Below are positions 33,910 through 43,900 of a DNA stretch of 64,000 nucleotides, piece by piece. Numbering within the stretch: position 1 is the stretch's first letter; every line of letters begins with the position of its first letter. The notes under the pieces are model-generated. The model did not search any database, was not told the origin of the DNA, and saw only the letters and a program-made list of their open reading frames with translations. The stretch is from Cupriavidus sp. WGlv3 (lineage in GTDB: Bacteria > Pseudomonadota > Gammaproteobacteria > Burkholderiales > Burkholderiaceae). The stretch is taken from the NCBI RefSeq assembly GCF_023952475.1, contig NZ_JALHRX010000002.1:372001-436000 (forward strand), written 5' to 3'. The translations under genes and the position numbers were made by a program.

Positions 33910-34662
33910 ATGCCTGTCACCGTCAACGGCGTGGAACTGCGCGACGCCGATATCGAACGCGAACTCGACCACCATCACGACGCCGCCAACCCGGCGCGGC
34001 TGGCCACCATCTCGGCAATCCTGCGCCTGCTGATGCGGGCCGAAGCCGCGCGCATCGGCCTGGACGCCGAAGCCATGGACGACGACGCGCTGGCGCAGGC
34101 GCTGCTGGCGCGCGAGGCGGCCACGCCCGAAGCCGACGAAGCCAGCTGCCGCCGCCACTACGACAGCCACCCCGAGCGCTTCCGCGAAGGCGAATGGGTG
34201 GAAGCCGACCATATCCTGTTCCAGGTCACGCCCCGTGTGCCGCTGGACGCGCTGCGCGAGATCGCGGCGCAGACGCTGGCACTGGTGCGCGGCGATCCCG
34301 CGAGCTTTGCGCATCATGCCAGCGCACTGTCCAACTGCCCCAGCGGCGCCAACGGCGGCCGGCTGGGCCGCGTGTTCCGCGGCGAGACCGCGCCGGAGTT
34401 CGAGCGCGCCCTGTTCACGGCCCAGCACGACGGCGTGCTGCCGCAACTGGTGCAGACCCGTTTTGGCCTGCATATCGTGCGCATCCTCGAACGTTGCCCG
34501 GGCACGCGCCTGCCGTTCGAGGCGGTGCGCGGCGAGATTGCGCGCGCCCTCGGCGCCGCCGCGCGCGACCGCGCCTGGAAGCAGTACGCCAGCCTGCTGA
34601 TCGGCCGCGCGCGCATCGAAGGCATCGAGCTCGAGGGCGCCGACAGCCCGCTGGTGCAGTAG
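33910..34662 (+). CDS. Parvulin-type peptidyl-prolyl isomerase of the nar locus
   Basis: This 250-residue protein has an N-terminal helical part (about 1-90), then a parvulin/PpiC domain (about 95-200) with VEADHILFQVTP, LSNCPSGANGGRLGRVFRGETAPEFERALF and RFGLHIVRILER. No signal peptide or membrane segment is present, so it is probably cytoplasmic. The layout resembles the NifM-like PPIases found after narI in beta-proteobacterial nar operons. The ATG follows AAAAGGAGAACCC, 26 bp after narI, so it is co-transcribed. It may assist folding of the reductase subunits. Confidence 0.88.
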   Translation: MPVTVNGVELRDADIERELDHHHDAANPARLATISAILRLLMRAEAARIGLDAEAMDDDALAQALLAREAATPEADEASCRRHYDSHPERFREGEWVEADHILFQVTPRVPLDALREIAAQTLALVRGDPASFAHHASALSNCPSGANGGRLGRVFRGETAPEFERALFTAQHDGVLPQLVQTRFGLHIVRILERCPGTRLPFEAVRGEIARALGAAARDRAWKQYASLLIGRARIEGIELEGADSPLVQ

Positions 34663-34677
34663 CGAGCGGAGGCGGCC

Positions 34678-35385
34678 GTGCATCACATCGAACATCTGCT
34701 CAAGGGCTTCGAACGCTTCCAGCAACGCTATTTCGACGACGAGCCCGGGCTGTTCGACACCCTGCGCACCGGCCAGCGTCCGCCGACGCTGCTGATCGGC
34801 TGCAGCGACTCGCGCGTCGACCCCGGCCTGCTGCTCGGCTGCGATCCGGGCGAGCTGTTTACCGTGCGCAATATCGGCAACCTGGTGCCGCCCTGCACCG
34901 GCCGCCACGAGGGTAGCCTGCACGGCGTATCCGCGGCGATCCAGTTCGCGGTGCAGCAGCTGCGCGTGGCCCGCATCATCGTGATGGGCCACGGCGGCTG
35001 CGGCGGCATCCGCGCACTGCTGGCGCAGCCGGCCGACGCCGGCGACCATGCGCCCGACGAAGGCCAGGATCCCGACTACCTCGGTGCCTGGGTCCGCATC
35101 GCGGCGCCGGCGCGGCGGCAGGTGGAGGAAACCCTGGCCGGGGCCAGCGCCGCGCAGCGCCAGCGCGCCTGCGAGCAGGCGGCGATCCTGGTGTCGCTGC
35201 GCAACCTGCAGACCTTTCCCTTCGTGCGGCGTGCGCTGGAAGCCGGCTCGCTGACGCTGCACGGCTGGTATTTCGATCTCCAGGCCGGCGCGCTGCTGGC
35301 CTATTCGCAGCGCGCCGACAGCTTCCTGCCGCTGGTGTGCCCGCTGCCCGCCCAATCAGAAACCTGCGAACCCTGCGAACGCTGA
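34678..35385 (+). CDS. Beta-class carbonic anhydrase
   Basis: This 235-residue zinc enzyme interconverts CO2 and bicarbonate. Zinc ligands are C42 (GCSDSRVDP, with D44-R46 dyad), H105 and C108 (VMGHGGCGG). The start is GTG at 34678, supported by GCGGAGGC just upstream and by the conserved N-terminus [13 protein letters not shown]. The C-terminal tail carries extra cysteines ([15 protein letters not shown]). It is the sixth gene of the nar transcription unit, 15 bp after the isomerase and 4 bp before mobB. A bicarbonate or pH role during nitrate respiration is inferred. Confidence 0.92.
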   Translation: MHHIEHLLKGFERFQQRYFDDEPGLFDTLRTGQRPPTLLIGCSDSRVDPGLLLGCDPGELFTVRNIGNLVPPCTGRHEGSLHGVSAAIQFAVQQLRVARIIVMGHGGCGGIRALLAQPADAGDHAPDEGQDPDYLGAWVRIAAPARRQVEETLAGASAAQRQRACEQAAILVSLRNLQTFPFVRRALEAGSLTLHGWYFDLQAGALLAYSQRADSFLPLVCPLPAQSETCEPCER

Positions 35386-35389
35386 CCCC

Positions 35390-35944
35390 ATGCATCCCTT
35401 CATCCTTGGCATCACCGGCACGTCCGGCAGCGGCAAGACCACGCTGATCACGGCGCTGCTGCCGTGGTTCCGCGCCCAGGGCCTGACCGTCAACGTGGTC
35501 AAGCACAGCCACCACCCGCTCGAGCTCGAGCCGCCGGGCAAGGACAGCGCGCGCTTTCGCGCTGCCGGCGCGGCCGAGGTGATGGTGGCCTCGCCCTATC
35601 GCTACGCCATCGTGCGCGAACTGGCCGACGAGGCCGAGCCGACGCTGGCCGAACAGGTGGCGCGCCTGCGCCCGGCCGACATCACGCTGGTCGAAGGCTT
35701 CCGCCGCGAGGCGATCCCGCGCATCGAGGTCTACCGGCCCGCGCACGGGCGCGCGCCCTACTATCCGGCCGATCCGTCGATCATCGCGCTGGCCACCGAC
35801 ACGCGCATGGACACCGTGCTGCCATGCATAGCGCTGGACGATATCGCGCAGGTCGGCGGCTTTATCCTGGCCCTGCGCGACCAGGCCGCCGCCATCCCGG
35901 GCGCGGGCGCCGGCGCTGCCCGTGCCCCGGAACTGGCGCTGTAG
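35390..35944 (+). CDS. mobB: Molybdopterin-guanine dinucleotide biosynthesis adaptor MobB
   Basis: This 184-residue P-loop GTP-binding protein has Walker [10 protein letters not shown] (residues 10-18), [34 protein letters not shown] and the MobB signature [18 protein letters not shown]. MobB helps MobA attach GMP to molybdopterin, making the bis-MGD used by NarG. It starts 4 bp after the carbonic anhydrase stop, so it is translated from the nar transcript. mobA is not in the window. Confidence 0.94.
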   Translation: MHPFILGITGTSGSGKTTLITALLPWFRAQGLTVNVVKHSHHPLELEPPGKDSARFRAAGAAEVMVASPYRYAIVRELADEAEPTLAEQVARLRPADITLVEGFRREAIPRIEVYRPAHGRAPYYPADPSIIALATDTRMDTVLPCIALDDIAQVGGFILALRDQAAAIPGAGAGAARAPELAL

Positions 35945-35974
35945 TGCCTGAAGCCGCCTGAAGCCGGCCGCGGC

Positions 35975-36904
35975 CTACCAGGCGCTGGCGCCGTTGTTGC
36001 CGCCACCCGCGGCGCGATGGCCGGCAAAGTGCTCCAGCAGGAAATCCACCAGCGCCCGCACTTTGTCCGGACGAAGATTGCGGGCCGGGAACACCAGGTG
36101 GATGTCCGCCGGCGCGAACTGCCACTGCGGCAACACCCGGCGCAGCGCACCGCTGCGCAGGTGCTCCGCCGCGTCCCACTCCGAGCGCACGATCAGTCCC
36201 TGGCCGTCGAGCGCCCACGCCAGCGCCGACTCCCCGTCATTGGTACTCATGGTGCCGCGCACCTTGACGGTCTCCTGCTGCGCACCGTAACGCAGATGCC
36301 AGGTGCCAAAGGTCTCGTCGGCCTCGCGGATGAAGATGCAGTTGTGCCGCGCCAGTTCACGCGGGCTTGACGGCTCGCCATGCGCCGCCAGGTACGACGG
36401 CGCCGCACACAGCAGCCGGCGGTTGTTGGCGAGCAGGCGCGCGCTCAGCCGCACGTCCGGCATCTCGCCGAAGTGGATCATGGCGTCGAGGCCCTGCTCG
36501 ACCAGGTTCAGGGGCCGGTCGCTCAGGTACAGCTGGACCTCGATGTTCGGGTAGCGGCGCGCAAACCGGGCCAGCGCGGGCGCGATATGCCGGCGCCCGA
36601 ATCCCAGCGTGGCGCCGATCTTCAGCAAGCCGTGCGGGGTGCTGCCGGTGCCCGCGAGGGCGCGTTCCAGCGCTTCCATCTCGGCCAGGATGCGCGCGCC
36701 TTCCACCAGGTAGCTTTCGCCTTCCGGCGTCAGGCTGATGCGGCGTGTGGTCCGGTGCAGCAGGCGCACGCGCAGCCGCGCTTCGAGCGCGGCCAGGCGC
36801 TTGCTGACCGCGGGCGGCGTCACGCCCAGCTGCTGCGCCGCGCCGGCGAGGCTGCCGTGCTGGTTGATACAGGCAAAGAACGCGACATCGGAGAGCTGGT
36901 CCAT
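35975..36904 (-). CDS. LysR-family regulator divergent from the Bug-leuCD genes
   Basis: This 309-residue LysR protein has an N-terminal wHTH (SDVAFFACINQHGSLAGAAQQLGVTPPAVSKRLAALE, RLLHRTTRRISLTPEG) and an effector domain with the AxxLGFGRRHIAPAL pattern. The end of the gene is close to mobB on the other strand (30 bp between stops). The divergent tctC-leuC-leuD operon 102 bp away is the probable target, through the 9-bp dyad at 36968-36992. Confidence 0.92.
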   Translation of the reverse strand: MDQLSDVAFFACINQHGSLAGAAQQLGVTPPAVSKRLAALEARLRVRLLHRTTRRISLTPEGESYLVEGARILAEMEALERALAGTGSTPHGLLKIGATLGFGRRHIAPALARFARRYPNIEVQLYLSDRPLNLVEQGLDAMIHFGEMPDVRLSARLLANNRRLLCAAPSYLAAHGEPSSPRELARHNCIFIREADETFGTWHLRYGAQQETVKVRGTMSTNDGESALAWALDGQGLIVRSEWDAAEHLRSGALRRVLPQWQFAPADIHLVFPARNLRPDKVRALVDFLLEHFAGHRAAGGGNNGASAW

Positions 36905-36967
36905 TGGTGAATCAAAGGAAATAAAGAAGTAACCGAGTTTGAATTATGTGCCTCCAGGTGAATGATA

Positions 36968-36992
36968 CGATGACTTCCATAACAAGTCATCG
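36968..36992. promoter_or_regulatory. 9-bp perfect dyad between LysR and the Bug gene
   Basis: CGATGACTT (36968-36976) and AAGTCATCG (36984-36992) are perfectly complementary around a 7-base centre, 14 bp before the Bug-protein ATG and just ahead of its ribosome site (CAGGAGA). It can serve as a LysR operator or as a hairpin that covers the ribosome site region. Confidence 0.6.
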
Positions 36993-37006
36993 CCACAGGA
37001 GACACC

Positions 37007-37969
37007 ATGAAAGTAGCCCGCCTCACCGCCTTGCTGCTGTGCGCCGCGTCGATCGGCACCGCCGCGGCGCAGAACTATCCCCAGCGCCCGGTGCGCCTGG
37101 TCGTGCCCTACGCCCCGGGCGGCAGCGCCGACATCGCCGCGCGGCTGGTCTCGGAGGCATGGGCCAAAAGCCTGGGCGGCACCATCGTGGTCGAAAACCG
37201 CGCCGGCGCCGGCGGCAATATCGGCGTCGACGCCGTCGCCAAGGCCGCCGCCGACGGCTACACCATCGGCCTGCAGACCGTGTCGCTGGCGATCAACCCG
37301 GGCCTGTTCCCGCGCATGCCGTACGACACCCTCAAGGACCTCGCGCCGATCGGCATGGTGGCCAGTTCGCAGCATGTGCTGGTGGTCAACAACAACGTGT
37401 CTGCCACCAACCTGCAGGAGCTGATCGCGGCGGCCAAGGCCGCGCCCGGCAAGCTGACCTACGGCTCCGCCGGCAACGGCAGCACCTTCCATATGTCGGC
37501 CGAACTGTTCAAGTCGGTGGCGAACGTCGCCATCGTCCACGTGCCGTATCGCGGCGGCGGCCCCGCGCTGGTCGACACCATCGCAGGCCAGGTCGACATG
37601 AGCTTCCCGGTCATCTCCGCGGCCCAGCAGCATGTGCAGGGCGGCAAGCTCAAGGCGCTCGCCGTCACCGGCCCGCGGCGCTCGGCGCAGCTGCCGAACG
37701 TGCCGACCGCGGCCGAGGCGGGCCTGCCCGGCTATGCCTTCGAGACCTGGTTCATGGTGTTCGCCCCGGCCGGCACGCCGCTGCCCGTGATCGACAAGCT
37801 CAACGCCGCCCTCAACACCGCACTGGCATCGCCCGCAACGCGCGAGCGCATGGTCAGGGAAGGCTTCGAGCCCACGCCGACCACGCCCGAAGCGGCACGC
37901 CAGCGCCTGGAAAAGGAAATGCCGGTGTGGGCCAGGCTGATCAAGCAGCGCGGCATCACCGCCGAATAA
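37007..37969 (+). CDS. Bug/TctC-type tricarboxylate-binding periplasmic protein
   Basis: This 320-residue extracytoplasmic receptor of the Bug (Bordetella uptake gene) family binds carboxylates. It has a signal peptide with AAA-Q cleavage near residue 22, then YPQRPVRLVVPYAPGGSADIAARLV, the family signature. The rest shows VPYRGGGPALVDTIAGQVDM and VPTAAEAGLPGYAFETWFMVFAPAGTP. The ATG follows CACAGGAGACACC. It is followed after 20 bp by leuC- and leuD-like genes, so the ligand is probably a di- or tricarboxylate acted on by that hydro-lyase. TctA/TctB membrane genes are not here. Confidence 0.92.
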   Translation: MKVARLTALLLCAASIGTAAAQNYPQRPVRLVVPYAPGGSADIAARLVSEAWAKSLGGTIVVENRAGAGGNIGVDAVAKAAADGYTIGLQTVSLAINPGLFPRMPYDTLKDLAPIGMVASSQHVLVVNNNVSATNLQELIAAAKAAPGKLTYGSAGNGSTFHMSAELFKSVANVAIVHVPYRGGGPALVDTIAGQVDMSFPVISAAQQHVQGGKLKALAVTGPRRSAQLPNVPTAAEAGLPGYAFETWFMVFAPAGTPLPVIDKLNAALNTALASPATRERMVREGFEPTPTTPEAARQRLEKEMPVWARLIKQRGITAE

Positions 37970-37989
37970 CCCCTGACAAGGCAGGTCCC

Positions 37990-39408
37990 ATGCCCCCCAA
38001 GACGCTATACCAGAAGCTGGTCGACGCGCACACCGTCGCCACGATCGACGACGACAACGTGCTGCTGTACTGCGATCTGCACCTGATGAACGAGTACACC
38101 AGCCCGCAAGCCTTCGCCGGGCTGCACGAACAGCAGCGCGGCGTGATGGTGCCAGGCCAGAACGTTGCGGTGGTCAGCCATATCATCCCCACCCATCCCG
38201 GCGCGATCCGCGTGATCGCGGACCCGGCCTCGGCGCTGCAGGCCACCAACCTGCACGCCAACTGCGCGCGCCATGGCATCCCGCTGTTCGACACCGACGA
38301 TGCGCTGCAGGGCATCGAGCACGTGGTCGGCCCCGAGCACGGCATGATCCGTCCCGGCATGGTGGTGATCTGCGGCGACAGCCACACCACCACCTACGGC
38401 GCGCTGGGCGCGCTGGGCTTCGGCATCGGCACCTCCGAGGTCGAGCACGTGCTGGCCACGCAGACGCTGGTCTACCGCATGGCGCGCACCATGCGCATCC
38501 GTGTCGACGGCACGCTGCCCGCCGGCACCACCGCCAAGGACCTGATCCTGAAGATCATCGGCGCGATCGGCGCGCAAGGCGCACGCGGCTATGTGGTGGA
38601 GTTCTGCGGCACGGCGATTCGCGCGCTGAGTGTCGAGGCCCGCTTCACGCTGTGCAACATGACGGTCGAGGCGGCGGCACGCGGCGCGCTGATCGCACCG
38701 GACGCGGCGGCGACCGACTACGTGCTGCGGCGCGCGCCGGACATCGCGGGCCCGCAGCGCGACGCCGCGCTTGCCTACTGGGCCACGCTGCACAGCGACG
38801 CCGACGCGGCGTTCGACCTGGAGTTTGCCTTCGATGCCGGCGAGGTCGAGCCGTACGTGACCTGGGGCACCAGCCCGGACCAGGTGCTGCCGGTCTCCGG
38901 CACGATCCCGTTTGCCGAAGACCAGATCGACGAGGCCGGGCAGCGCTCGGTCGAGCGGGCGCTGGCGTACACGCGCCTGCAGCCGGGCGCGGCGCTGGCC
39001 GGCACCGCGATCCAGCATGTCTTCATCGGCTCGTGCACCAACGGCCGTATCGAAGACCTGCGCGCGGTAGCGCAGGTGGTGCGTGGCCGCAAGGTGGCCG
39101 CGGGAGTCAGGGCCATGGTGGTGCCCGGCTCGGGTGCGGTCAGGGCCCAGGCCGAACGCGAAGGGCTGGCCGGCATCCTGATCGAGGCCGGCTTCGAATG
39201 GCGGCAACCGGGCTGCTCGATGTGCCTGGCCATGAACGACGACGTGCTCGGCGACGGCGTGCGCTGCGCCTCCACCACCAACCGCAACTTCGAGGGCCGC
39301 CAGGGACGCGGCGCCATCACCCACCTGATGAGCCCGGCCATGGCGGCTGCCGCAGCCGTGACCGGCGCCATCACCGACGTGCGCCAGCTGGAGATTTCCC
39401 ATGCCTGA
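37990..39408 (+). CDS. leuC: 3-isopropylmalate dehydratase-type hydro-lyase, large subunit
   Basis: This 472-residue [4Fe-4S] aconitase-family protein shows LYQKLVDAHTV, ICGDSHTTTYGALGALGFGIGTSEVEHV, the cluster cysteines in FIGSCTNGRIEDL and WRQPGCSMCLAMN, and RCASTTNRNFEGRQGRG. This is the LeuC layout. The operon context with a LysR regulator and a Bug receptor suggests a catabolic paralogue (for example for citraconate, malate or methyl-substituted substrates), not leucine synthesis. The true substrate is undetermined. leuD overlaps its last 8 bases. Confidence 0.88.
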   Translation: MPPKTLYQKLVDAHTVATIDDDNVLLYCDLHLMNEYTSPQAFAGLHEQQRGVMVPGQNVAVVSHIIPTHPGAIRVIADPASALQATNLHANCARHGIPLFDTDDALQGIEHVVGPEHGMIRPGMVVICGDSHTTTYGALGALGFGIGTSEVEHVLATQTLVYRMARTMRIRVDGTLPAGTTAKDLILKIIGAIGAQGARGYVVEFCGTAIRALSVEARFTLCNMTVEAAARGALIAPDAAATDYVLRRAPDIAGPQRDAALAYWATLHSDADAAFDLEFAFDAGEVEPYVTWGTSPDQVLPVSGTIPFAEDQIDEAGQRSVERALAYTRLQPGAALAGTAIQHVFIGSCTNGRIEDLRAVAQVVRGRKVAAGVRAMVVPGSGAVRAQAEREGLAGILIEAGFEWRQPGCSMCLAMNDDVLGDGVRCASTTNRNFEGRQGRGAITHLMSPAMAAAAAVTGAITDVRQLEISHA

Positions 39409-40045
39409 AACCAACTGCATCGCCGGCAAGGCGGCCGCGATCCGCTTCGAGAACCTCGATACCGATCAGATCATTCCCAAGCAGTTCCTGCGCGGCATCG
39501 ACAAGTCCGGGCTGGCGCAGGGCATCCTGCATGACCATCGCTTCGACGCCAGCGGCGCCCCGCGCGCGGACTTCGTGCTGAACCGGCCCGAATATGCCGG
39601 CACCAGCATCCTGGTGGGCGGCGCCAACTTCGGCTGCGGCTCCAGCCGCGAGCATGCCGTCTGGGGCTTGCAGCAGTTCGGCATCCGCGCCGTGATCGCG
39701 CCGAGCTTCGGCGAGATCTTCTATTCCAATGCGATGAACAACCGGCTGCTGCTGGTGATGCTGCCGCGCCAAGTCATCGAGGCATTGATGGACGCGGTGG
39801 ACGCGGACAGCCGCAACACCGTCAGCATCGATCTCGACGCCATGCGCGTGCGCACGCCTGCGGGCGATGATGCCTTCGAACTGTCGGCGCGCCATCGCCG
39901 CATGTTTACCGAAGGGCTCGACATGATCGGCCTGTCGCTGCGTCAGCACGGCGAGATCGAGCAGTTCATGGCGCAGTACTGGTCCGCGTTTCCGTGGACC
40001 CAGAACGTGGCCGCGCGCACGCGCGCACGACTCGGCCGCACCTGA
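39401..40045 (+). CDS. leuD: 3-isopropylmalate dehydratase-type hydro-lyase, small subunit
   Basis: This 214-residue swivel-domain partner of the preceding subunit contains RFENLDTDQIIPKQFLRGI, NFGCGSSREHAVWGLQQFGIRAVIAPSFGEIFYSNAMNN and AFELSARHRRMFTEGLDMI. These are the LeuD hallmarks, including the flexible GCGSSR substrate loop. The gene overlaps leuC by 8 bp, indicating translational coupling. It is the last gene of the tctC-leuC-leuD unit. A strong hairpin follows 14 bp after the stop. Confidence 0.9.
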   Translation: MPETNCIAGKAAAIRFENLDTDQIIPKQFLRGIDKSGLAQGILHDHRFDASGAPRADFVLNRPEYAGTSILVGGANFGCGSSREHAVWGLQQFGIRAVIAPSFGEIFYSNAMNNRLLLVMLPRQVIEALMDAVDADSRNTVSIDLDAMRVRTPAGDDAFELSARHRRMFTEGLDMIGLSLRQHGEIEQFMAQYWSAFPWTQNVAARTRARLGRT

Positions 40046-40059
40046 GCCACACCGCCTCG

Positions 40060-40086
40060 AGCGTGTCGCCGCCACGGCGACACGCT
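40060..40086. terminator. 12-bp-stem hairpin after leuD
   Basis: AGCGTGTCGCCG (40060-40071) and its exact complement (40075-40086) are separated by only CCA. The perfect 12-bp stem 14 bases after the leuD stop is the natural 3' end of that operon, upstream of the nirS promoter. It has no U-tract. Confidence 0.65.
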
Positions 40087-40093
40087 GCCCGCC

Positions 40094-40129
40094 GGGAACG
40101 AAGGTCACCACCTTCCGCATTTCGTTCCC
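40094..40129. promoter_or_regulatory. Nested inverted repeats in the nirS promoter region
   Basis: GGGAACGAA (40094-40102) pairs with TTCGTTCCC (40121-40129) as a 9-bp dyad. Inside it, GAAGGT (40100-40105) pairs with ACCTTC (40110-40115). The two structures share the GAA bases, so they are alternative or cruciform-like. Their centre lies about 41 bp upstream of the FNR-type box centre. A site for a second activator is plausible; no known consensus was matched. Confidence 0.45.
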
Positions 40130-40145
40130 AACCTCCCCGCTTCGT

Positions 40146-40159
40146 TTGATGCCAGTCAA
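40146..40159 (+). promoter_or_regulatory. FNR/DNR (NnrR)-type box upstream of nirS
   Basis: TTGAT-GCCA-GTCAA matches the FNR/DNR consensus TTGAT-N4-ATCAA at nine of ten positions. Its centre is about 115 bp before the nirS ATG. Class II spacing would put the start of transcription near 40194. This is the expected control of nirS by an oxygen- or NO-sensing CRP/FNR-family activator, which is not encoded in this window. Confidence 0.75.
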
Positions 40160-40186
40160 TCCCATGTCGGCAGTGTGTGCGCATGA

Positions 40187-41956
<1,770 letters not shown>

Positions 41957-42031
41957 GCCCGCGCCCTCGCTGCGCCCAAGCGCGGCGAGGGCCGCCGACG
42001 TCCCCGCATTCCCTCCATGGAGAAAACCATC

Positions 42032-42355
42032 ATGCGAACACAACCCGCGCTGCCTGCGCTGCTGGCAGCGTTCGGCTGCCTGCTGGCATTCGGCGCCACC
42101 ATGCCGGCCCACGCCAGCCAGGCCCTGGCGTCGAGCAAGGCCTGCCTGGCGTGCCATGCCATCGACAAGAAGATGGCCGGCCCCGCCTTCCAGGACATCA
42201 AGGGCAAGTACACCGGCAGGAAGGACGCGCAGGCGCAGATGGTCCAGTCCATCCTGAAGGGCAGCAGCGGCCGCTGGGGCCCGGTGCCGATGCCGGCCAA
42301 CGCCGTCAGCGCGGCAGACGCCAACACGCTGGCCAAATGGATCCTTTCCCTCTGA
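42032..42355 (+). CDS. nirM: Cytochrome c-551 (NirM-type electron donor)
   Basis: This 107-residue monohaem cytochrome has a signal peptide (cleavage AHA-S near residue 28) and the haem site C38-L-A-C41-H42. The axial Met is probably M87 in PVPMPANAVS. The class I c551 fold fits SKACLACHAIDKKMAGPAFQDIKGKY. The ATG at 42032 is preferred over 42017 because GGAGAA lies at ribosome-site distance. It donates electrons to NirS. nirC starts inside its last codons (19-bp overlap). Confidence 0.92.
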   Translation: MRTQPALPALLAAFGCLLAFGATMPAHASQALASSKACLACHAIDKKMAGPAFQDIKGKYTGRKDAQAQMVQSILKGSSGRWGPVPMPANAVSAADANTLAKWILSL

Positions 42356-42717
42356 ATCGCATTGCGCGGCGCCGCGCCGCGGTCGCGATGCTGATCGCCA
42401 CAGCCTGCGCCAGCGCGCTCGCCGCGGCACAGCCGCCCCAACCCGCGCCGGCGCGGCAGGCGCAACTGGCGCACTGGCTGCGCGATGACTGCGGCGCCTG
42501 CCACGGCATGACCCTGCGCGGCGGGCTGGGTCCGCCGCTGACGCCCGCCAGCCTGGCAGGCAAGCCGCCTGACGGCCTAGTGGCCACCGTGTTGTACGGC
42601 CGGCCCGGCACGGCGATGCCGCCGTGGCAACCTTTCATGACGCAGGATGAAGCCCGATGGCTGATCGATCGACTCCAGGCCGGCCAGCCGCCGGCCGTCA
42701 CGCCGCAAGGCAACTGA
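42337..42717 (+). CDS. nirC: Cytochrome c55x, NirC
   Basis: This 126-residue periplasmic cytochrome has a charged start (RIARRR), a hydrophobic signal and AAA-Q cleavage near residue 31. The haem motif is C52-G-A-C55-H56 in LRDDCGACHGMTLRGGLGPPLTPASL, with Met candidates near GRPGTAMPPWQPFM. NirC proteins serve as electron donors to NirS or in the final step of heme d1 maturation. It overlaps nirM by 19 bp and shares TGATG with nirF. An internal ATG at 42388 is a less likely start. Confidence 0.88.
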   Translation: MDPFPLNRIARRRAAVAMLIATACASALAAAQPPQPAPARQAQLAHWLRDDCGACHGMTLRGGLGPPLTPASLAGKPPDGLVATVLYGRPGTAMPPWQPFMTQDEARWLIDRLQAGQPPAVTPQGN

Positions 42718-43892
42718 TGCGCGGCGTGGCCGCGGCGGCATGCGCTGCGCTCGTCGCCGTGCTCGGCGCCGGTTGCGCCGGCACCATGCGCGGCACCGGC
42801 GACCTCGGCGTGGTGGTGGAGCGCGCCGCGGGCCGGCTGCAGATCGTCGAGACCACCGGCATGACACGGCTGGCCACGGTCGAAGGGCTGGGCGACCTGT
42901 CCCATGCCAGCGTGGTGTTCTCGCGCGATGCGCGCTACGCCTATGTGTTCGGCCGCGACGGCGGCCTGACGCGCGTGGACCTGCTTGGCGCGCGCATTAC
43001 CCACCGCGTGCTGCAGGCCGGCAACAGCATCGGCGGCGCCATCTCGCAGGACGGCCGCGTGGTCGCCGCGCAGAACTATGCGCCGGGCGGCATCCGGCTG
43101 TTCGACGCGCAGACGCTGGCGCCGCTGGCAGACCTGCCCGCGATCGGCAGCGACGGGCGCCGCGCCAAGGTGGTCGGGCTGGCCGACCTGCCCGGCCGGC
43201 GCTTTGCCGCGAGCCTGTTCGAATCCGGCGAAATCTGGATCATCGACGCCAGCGATCCACGCCAGCCGCAGGTAACGCGCCTGCCCGCCGGGCGCGAGCC
43301 CTACGACGGGCTGGTCACGCCCGACGGCCGCTGGTACCTGGCCGGCCTGTTCGGCGAAGACGGCCTGGCGCTGGTCGACCTGTGGCAGGCGCCGCCGCAG
43401 GCGCGCCGCATCCTGTCCGGCTATGGCCGCGGCAATGCGCCGCTGCCGGTCTACAAGATGCCGCACCTGCGCGGCTGGGCCATGGCGCAGGGCATGGCGT
43501 GGCTGCCGGCGATCGGCCGTCATGAAGTGCTGGTCGCCGACCCCGCCAACGGCTGGCGCGAGGCGGCGCGCGTGGCGCTGGCGGGCCAGCCGGTGTTCGC
43601 CATGGCGCGGCCCGACGGGCGCCAGGTGTGGGTCAATTTCGCCTTTCCGCACAACGACACCGTGCAGGTGATCGACACCGCTACGCGCCAGGTGGTGCGC
43701 ACGCTGCGCCCCTGTCGCGGCGTGCTGCACATGGAATTCACGCCAAAGGGCGAGGCGTTGTGGCTGTCCTGCCGCGACGACAACCGCGTCGAGGTCTACG
43801 ACACCGCCACCCTGGAACGCGTGGCCACGCTGCCGGCCGACAATCCCAGCGGCATCTTCTTCACCGCGCGCGCGCAGCGCTTCGGCATGTAG
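42717..43892 (+). CDS. nirF: Heme d1 biosynthesis protein NirF
   Basis: This 391-residue beta-propeller protein is related to the NirS d1 domain and acts late in heme d1 synthesis. The ATG at 42717 overlaps the nirC stop (TGATG). This start gives a lipoprotein signal, MRGVAAAACAALVAVLGAGC, with the lipobox cysteine at residue 20, as in Pseudomonas NirF. Propeller repeats include SVVFSRDARYAYVFGRDGGLTRVDLL and FAMARPDGRQVWVNFAFPHNDTVQVID (regions). A longer start 60 bp upstream would lose the lipoprotein signal. Confidence 0.93.
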   Translation: MRGVAAAACAALVAVLGAGCAGTMRGTGDLGVVVERAAGRLQIVETTGMTRLATVEGLGDLSHASVVFSRDARYAYVFGRDGGLTRVDLLGARITHRVLQAGNSIGGAISQDGRVVAAQNYAPGGIRLFDAQTLAPLADLPAIGSDGRRAKVVGLADLPGRRFAASLFESGEIWIIDASDPRQPQVTRLPAGREPYDGLVTPDGRWYLAGLFGEDGLALVDLWQAPPQARRILSGYGRGNAPLPVYKMPHLRGWAMAQGMAWLPAIGRHEVLVADPANGWREAARVALAGQPVFAMARPDGRQVWVNFAFPHNDTVQVIDTATRQVVRTLRPCRGVLHMEFTPKGEALWLSCRDDNRVEVYDTATLERVATLPADNPSGIFFTARAQRFGM

Positions 43893-43900
43893 GGCACGCC

